DNA of 55,328 bases. Origin: an uncultured Eubacteriales bacterium (GTDB lineage Bacteria > Bacillota > Clostridia > Monoglobales > Monoglobaceae). The DNA lies in the NCBI GenBank assembly GCA_948468535.1, contig CAOKIL010000004.1:1-55328 (forward strand), read 5' to 3'. The notes beneath the pieces are model-generated. The model saw only the letters and a program-made list of their open reading frames with translations, did no database searches and was not told the origin of the DNA. Position 1 is the first letter of the stretch, and each line of letters opens with the position of its first letter. The translations under genes were made by a program, and so were the position numbers. Of this stretch, positions 51,849 through 55,328 are shown in pieces.

Positions 51849-52700
51849 TTATCTTGATATATCAGACCGTTTCTTGTGTTTGGTTTTATTTATGGTTCTT
51901 AATATTTCCTTTATTTTATCAATTCCGAAAAATTCTTTTATTCTGTCAAAATCTCTGACTTGCACCTTTAATTGGCTATTCTCTAAATTCAAATCCCAAA
52001 CTTTTGATTTCAGCTTTTGGTTTTCATTTGTTAGTATTGAGATTTTATCTGCGGATTGTTGTTCTAATTGTTCTGCTCGATAACATCTTCGGACAAGGTT
52101 TTGAATAATTGATTTCAATTTTTTCAAAATCGGCTCTGCATACTTTGTCTTATATGTTTTTGCCGACATAAACGGTGGCGGCTCTGTAATTTCAAAGTCC
52201 TTGTTATCATTCAACTTTTGAGCTGTTGTCAATGCGTATTCTTCTGCATTTTTGTAAACAGACATTTTATGCTCTAATTCCGATTTTTGCTCTGTTAAGG
52301 CTTTGACTTCCTCAATCAGTTTATCACGCTTAAACTCACTGACTGATTTATGCTTTTCGTGTGTTCCTTTTTTATCCCACTCAATGCCGTATTCAAGCAT
52401 AATTTCAGATAGCTTTTCCTTTTCGGAATAAACCCATCTGTTACACTCCGTATCGCTTCTGCCGTTACCGATAAAGCCCTGCGCTTCAAGAGCCTTTTTG
52501 AGCGAAACCCTTGTTTCAAGACCTCGTTTACTTCCTGTTGTGAACGGAACAAAATCTATATGTAGATGCGGTGTAGCTTCGTCCATATGAAGATGAGCCG
52601 AGAATACATATAAATTCGGATTGCGTTCTTGAAATGTTTTCATAATTGTAATATAAATTTTATCAAGTATTTTTTCCGTCTTTTGCAATTTGTTTGTATA
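51849..52700 (-). pseudogene. Truncated Pre/Mob relaxase (MobV type)
   Basis: Retains the relaxase histidine triad HLHMDEATPHLHIDFVPF and the following TGSKRGLETRVSLKKALEAQG, plus a long coiled-coil C-terminus (about 170-300) and a basic tail. The N-terminal ~120-150 residues with the catalytic start of the family are missing: upstream of LQKTEKILDKIY the sequence becomes unrelated. An ATG at 52643 could still give a short product. It indicates past carriage on a mobilisable plasmid or element. Confidence 0.8.
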
Positions 52701-52904
52701 TAAAATCCAGAAAATATAGACTTTTATCTCCGTTTGTGCTATAATAACGACAAAAGCAATGTTGTTCAAAATACTGCGAGATATGAAGGATGAATAAAGA
52801 TTAATCAAATTACAGCGTTCCAATATTGTGCTCAATTCAAAAGGCGGTATAAGCGTTAAAGTTTCATCGGATGTTGCGAACTAATAGAATAAGAGGGTGC
52901 TCAA

Positions 52905-53426
52905 ATGTTATCTAATGTGAATAGATCTTTGTTGTTGTACTTATTAATAGCAATTATAGTTATTGCTGTTTTAGTCATAGTTATCGGAACTATAATAACA
53001 ATAATAAAATCGTACAGACAAGGAGAGCATAAAGCTGTCCTTGTAACATTGTTATGCATAGCTGTCGCAGCGGTTTCGTGGATTTTTAATATGGGGTGGA
53101 TAAGATTTATCATGACACTTTTACTTATTCCATTTATCCACGCAGTAATTTTCTTTTTGGTAAATATTTTTTCTGCAAAATATATGCAAAAATCAAAAAA
53201 ATCAAGAAACATATTTATTATGTTTTGCGTAACATATTTATTATTCTATTTACTGTTGCCTGATATAGCAGATATTGGTGAAATGTATGTGTTTTTAGGG
53301 CTAATACATAACAATACATTTTCATACATTTGTTATTCGATATCTTTAGTTGCCATTTTAGTGCATATAGGGTTATTGATATTGCAAATAACAGAAATAG
53401 TAAAGATAAGGAAATCAATAAAATAA
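52905..53426 (+). CDS. Small integral membrane protein of unknown function
   Basis: 173 residues with four to five predicted membrane helices (about 8-32, 44-62, 65-90, 104-120, 138-162) and a basic C-terminus. No family recognised. GAGGG lies before the ATG. It is the only plus-strand gene in the accessory region and is bounded by a strong terminator, so it is an independent insertion. A fragment ending KVSSDVAN in front of it (to 52883) suggests a lost neighbour. Confidence 0.6.
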   Translation: MLSNVNRSLLLYLLIAIIVIAVLVIVIGTIITIIKSYRQGEHKAVLVTLLCIAVAAVSWIFNMGWIRFIMTLLLIPFIHAVIFFLVNIFSAKYMQKSKKSRNIFIMFCVTYLLFYLLLPDIADIGEMYVFLGLIHNNTFSYICYSISLVAILVHIGLLILQITEIVKIRKSIK

Positions 53427-53477
53427 ATAAAACTATTGTTTATTTTATTATTATCTTGAACTCAAAAGGTAAAAAGA

Positions 53478-53520
53478 ACCCCCGAAAGCATTGCAAATAC
53501 GCAGCTTTCGGGGCGTTTTA
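53478..53520 (+). terminator. Terminator after the membrane protein gene
   Basis: Stem CCCCGAAAGC/GCTTTCGGGG around a 14-base loop, followed by CGTTTTA. Confidence 0.85.
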
Positions 53521-53706
53521 CTCTCACTCGGCGTATTCTTTGCTACCGTTTAACTCTATTTGTTTAAGTTTTGTGCAAATACACGCCCTTTTTTACGTCA
53601 ATTACATCATTTATTATGGCTTGCTGATTTTCTGTTGCTAAATTGTTGACAAAAATCAATTATAGCATTTGCTCCTCAAAATTTAATATTTTTGCATAAA
53701 ATAACT
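53521..53706. other. Intergenic stretch, no gene seen
   Basis: AT-rich sequence with a segment GTTGCTAAATTGTTGACAAA (53633-53652) that resembles 47048-47067. No gene or clear regulatory unit. Confidence 0.5.
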
Positions 53707-55328
53707 TTATGCTATATCACCGTTTTCTAAATATTCATTTATCAGAATATCTTGTTTATAGCTCTCATATGAATTTTTTCTTTCTTTAAGATATGCCCTA
53801 TGTTCAATAAAATCCGCCCCTTTAAGATATGTTATTAAATCGCTTAAAAAATCAATCTTATTTTCAATAAGAGGCATTTCACTACCACTCCAAGACGAAG
53901 AACTTGCAAATAAAGGTATAGACTTGAATACCTCTATATCTTTTGTATAGTTCATCAATTCTTCCAAAAACTCTAATTTATCTGATACGAAAAATATTGC
54001 AATAACGTCAAAAATCATTCGTAGATTATTGCTATTTTCAATATTTTTCCCAATATAATCTTTTATCCATTCCTTTTTACGCTTCGTTATAAATTCTGAA
54101 GTTTCTTGGCTATTAGCGAAAATCGCCGTCCCCTCACGTTCTACCTTAAACCCAAAGCAATCGCCCGGTATATTCTCATATGCAATTTGAATTAATTCCT
54201 TATAATTATCCATCCCCCAAATATTTTCAAATACTTTATCTTCATGCAATGTTTTGTGCATATTACCATGAAGTTTCTGTGTAATTTCTCTCCAAAAGGA
54301 GGAGTTTCTTTTGATAAGTTCTATTAAAAGCGTTCCGTCATAATCAAAATACTCTCCTAAAGCAAGAAGATATAGATTTTCCAATAACTCCCATTCATCC
54401 AGGAACAAATCCAATATTATTTGAATTGTTTCCTGATCAGCATAATTAAAGAATTTCGCTACATAAAAACTATTTTTAGGTGGAGAATCTAAAATAATTT
54501 CTGATACTCTTTTTACAATTTTTGTATCATAATTCCTATATTTCTCCAAACATAATATAGAAGGGAAATCAGGCCTCTCTAAAGAAACCTCTTGCTCCAT
54601 AAAATTTAAAAACTCTTTTGTCAATTCTTTATTAAGCATTTCTCTCGGAACATTTTCCCAAATAGCACTTTCCCAATTATGCTTATATGGAAAGTCCTTT
54701 TCTGCTATAATTTTTTTGGTCTGCTCAATTCCAAAATACATTAATAGTTTGTTTATAATTCTATCAGCATTATATCCATAAGGAGCTTGACATCGAAGAT
54801 AACTGTTTACAACATCTAAATATACATTTGGTTCAGACTCTAAGTTTACAAAAATAATATCTATCCCTGATTTTAATGACCAATCTTCTTTATTTTTATT
54901 GTTTTCACAAAATCTACATAATTTAAATAAATGGGTATAATCTTCTAACTTATAGTTTTTAATCATTTCTTTTATTTGTTCTTTTCTCTCCGCGTCCTCC
55001 ACTTCCCATGTTTTACCTTTTATATGCTCTTTAACCAGTGTTTTGTATATCATAAAATCCTTGTTTTCAGTATATCTATCAAATAAGTCCTTATTATCTA
55101 TTTCCAACCATTCACAATGTTTTTCTAATTGTCTTAATATTTTACATTGTTCAAATGTCAAATTATTCCATTTATCAAAAAACATTTCCTTTATACATTG
55201 CAAATCAAACTGTTGGAACTGCTTTGCGTCTTCCTGTTTTAATCCACTTATATAACATGACGAAATAATTCCATTAAGCTGCTCTACATATTTATTATTG
55301 GAATATAACTTAGAAAATCCTCTCCAAA
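53707..55328 (-). CDS. Large helical protein of unknown function (5'-partial)
   Basis: The frame stays open to the window edge: upstream of the first start-like codon at 55203 it continues with WRGFSKLYSNNKYVEQLNG and further, so the gene begins outside and the visible part is about 540 residues. It is rich in Leu, Glu, Lys and Asn, apparently all helical with repeated ~40-residue helix pairs, and shows no signal peptide, membrane segment or nucleotide-binding motif in the visible part. The composition resembles C-terminal helical parts of large defence NTPases, but no motif proves this. Confidence 0.6.
   Translation of the reverse strand, partial: WRGFSKLYSNNKYVEQLNGIISSCYISGLKQEDAKQFQQFDLQCIKEMFFDKWNNLTFEQCKILRQLEKHCEWLEIDNKDLFDRYTENKDFMIYKTLVKEHIKGKTWEVEDAERKEQIKEMIKNYKLEDYTHLFKLCRFCENNKNKEDWSLKSGIDIIFVNLESEPNVYLDVVNSYLRCQAPYGYNADRIINKLLMYFGIEQTKKIIAEKDFPYKHNWESAIWENVPREMLNKELTKEFLNFMEQEVSLERPDFPSILCLEKYRNYDTKIVKRVSEIILDSPPKNSFYVAKFFNYADQETIQIILDLFLDEWELLENLYLLALGEYFDYDGTLLIELIKRNSSFWREITQKLHGNMHKTLHEDKVFENIWGMDNYKELIQIAYENIPGDCFGFKVEREGTAIFANSQETSEFITKRKKEWIKDYIGKNIENSNNLRMIFDVIAIFFVSDKLEFLEELMNYTKDIEVFKSIPLFASSSSWSGSEMPLIENKIDFLSDLITYLKGADFIEHRAYLKERKNSYESYKQDILINEYLENGDIA

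Noticed and set aside
52845-52883. Short plus-strand coding tail ending KVSSDVAN before the membrane protein gene
   Set aside because: Too short to identify; could be a leftover of a deleted gene or chance.
1-55328. Many long open frames opposite to or out of phase with core genes
   Set aside because: They are shadows of the real genes, without ribosome sites or family resemblance.

Overview
The window looks like a chromosomal segment of a low-GC, endospore-forming member of the Clostridia, probably gut-associated. The evidence is gene content and order: SpoIID-queA-tgt, a YaaL/DUF2508 protein, YqfC-YqfD next to phoH-ybeY-dgkA-era-recO, SLH-domain surface proteins, HydG, and strong AGGAGG-type ribosome binding sites. 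I cannot name a species. No rRNA, tRNA or CRISPR array was seen.

Bases 1-14,600 are core genes. They run from a SpoIID-like protein through queA, tgt, uppP and an S-layer-anchored phosphodiester glycosidase. A bidirectional terminator follows, then the leftward cysE-cysS-mrnC operon. Divergent to it is a rightward thiamine operon (thiC-thiD-thiM-thiE-HAD phosphatase) behind a TPP riboswitch whose terminator and antiterminator can be read directly.

Bases 14,680-15,730 carry almost no ordinary protein genes but are packed with short transcription units: a small RNA, a type I toxin-antitoxin locus with a 24-residue membrane peptide and a convergent antisense RNA, a long-stem RNA, a second convergent antisense-like unit, and one or two small ORFs. 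Several have exact TTGACA-17-TATAAT promoters. Then come a two-component system with a secreted subtilase, a polysaccharide deacetylase, prmC, a DUF1385 protein, and an XRE regulator. The regulator's palindromic operators sit on the promoter of a roughly 195-nt RNA that folds on paper into a clean three-way junction plus terminator. DUF624 and GNAT genes and a secreted protein-ABC transporter-two-component operon follow.

Bases 29,998-43,060 hold a decayed type III restriction-modification locus (a Mod-Res deletion fusion), orphan hydG, yqfC-yqfD, phoH-ybeY-dgkA-era-recO, carB, and a PurF-like protein in which the usual catalytic N-terminal cysteine is glycine.

Bases 43,400-55,328 are an AT-rich accessory region, nearly all on the minus strand: GNAT acetyltransferases (two broken), GrpB, 2H phosphoesterase, DUF6414 plus a nuclease-like partner, MBL hydrolase, nucleoside phosphorylase, DUF3788, TnpV, a truncated Mob relaxase, a small membrane protein and an unrecognised large protein cut by the window edge. 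Three gene pairs share the same promoter leader; two of these also share a 118-121 bp palindrome and tnpV 3' sequence. They look like interchangeable cassettes carried by a common mobile leader, and this is the most unusual organisation in the window together with the RNA-dense region and the XRE-linked RNA.
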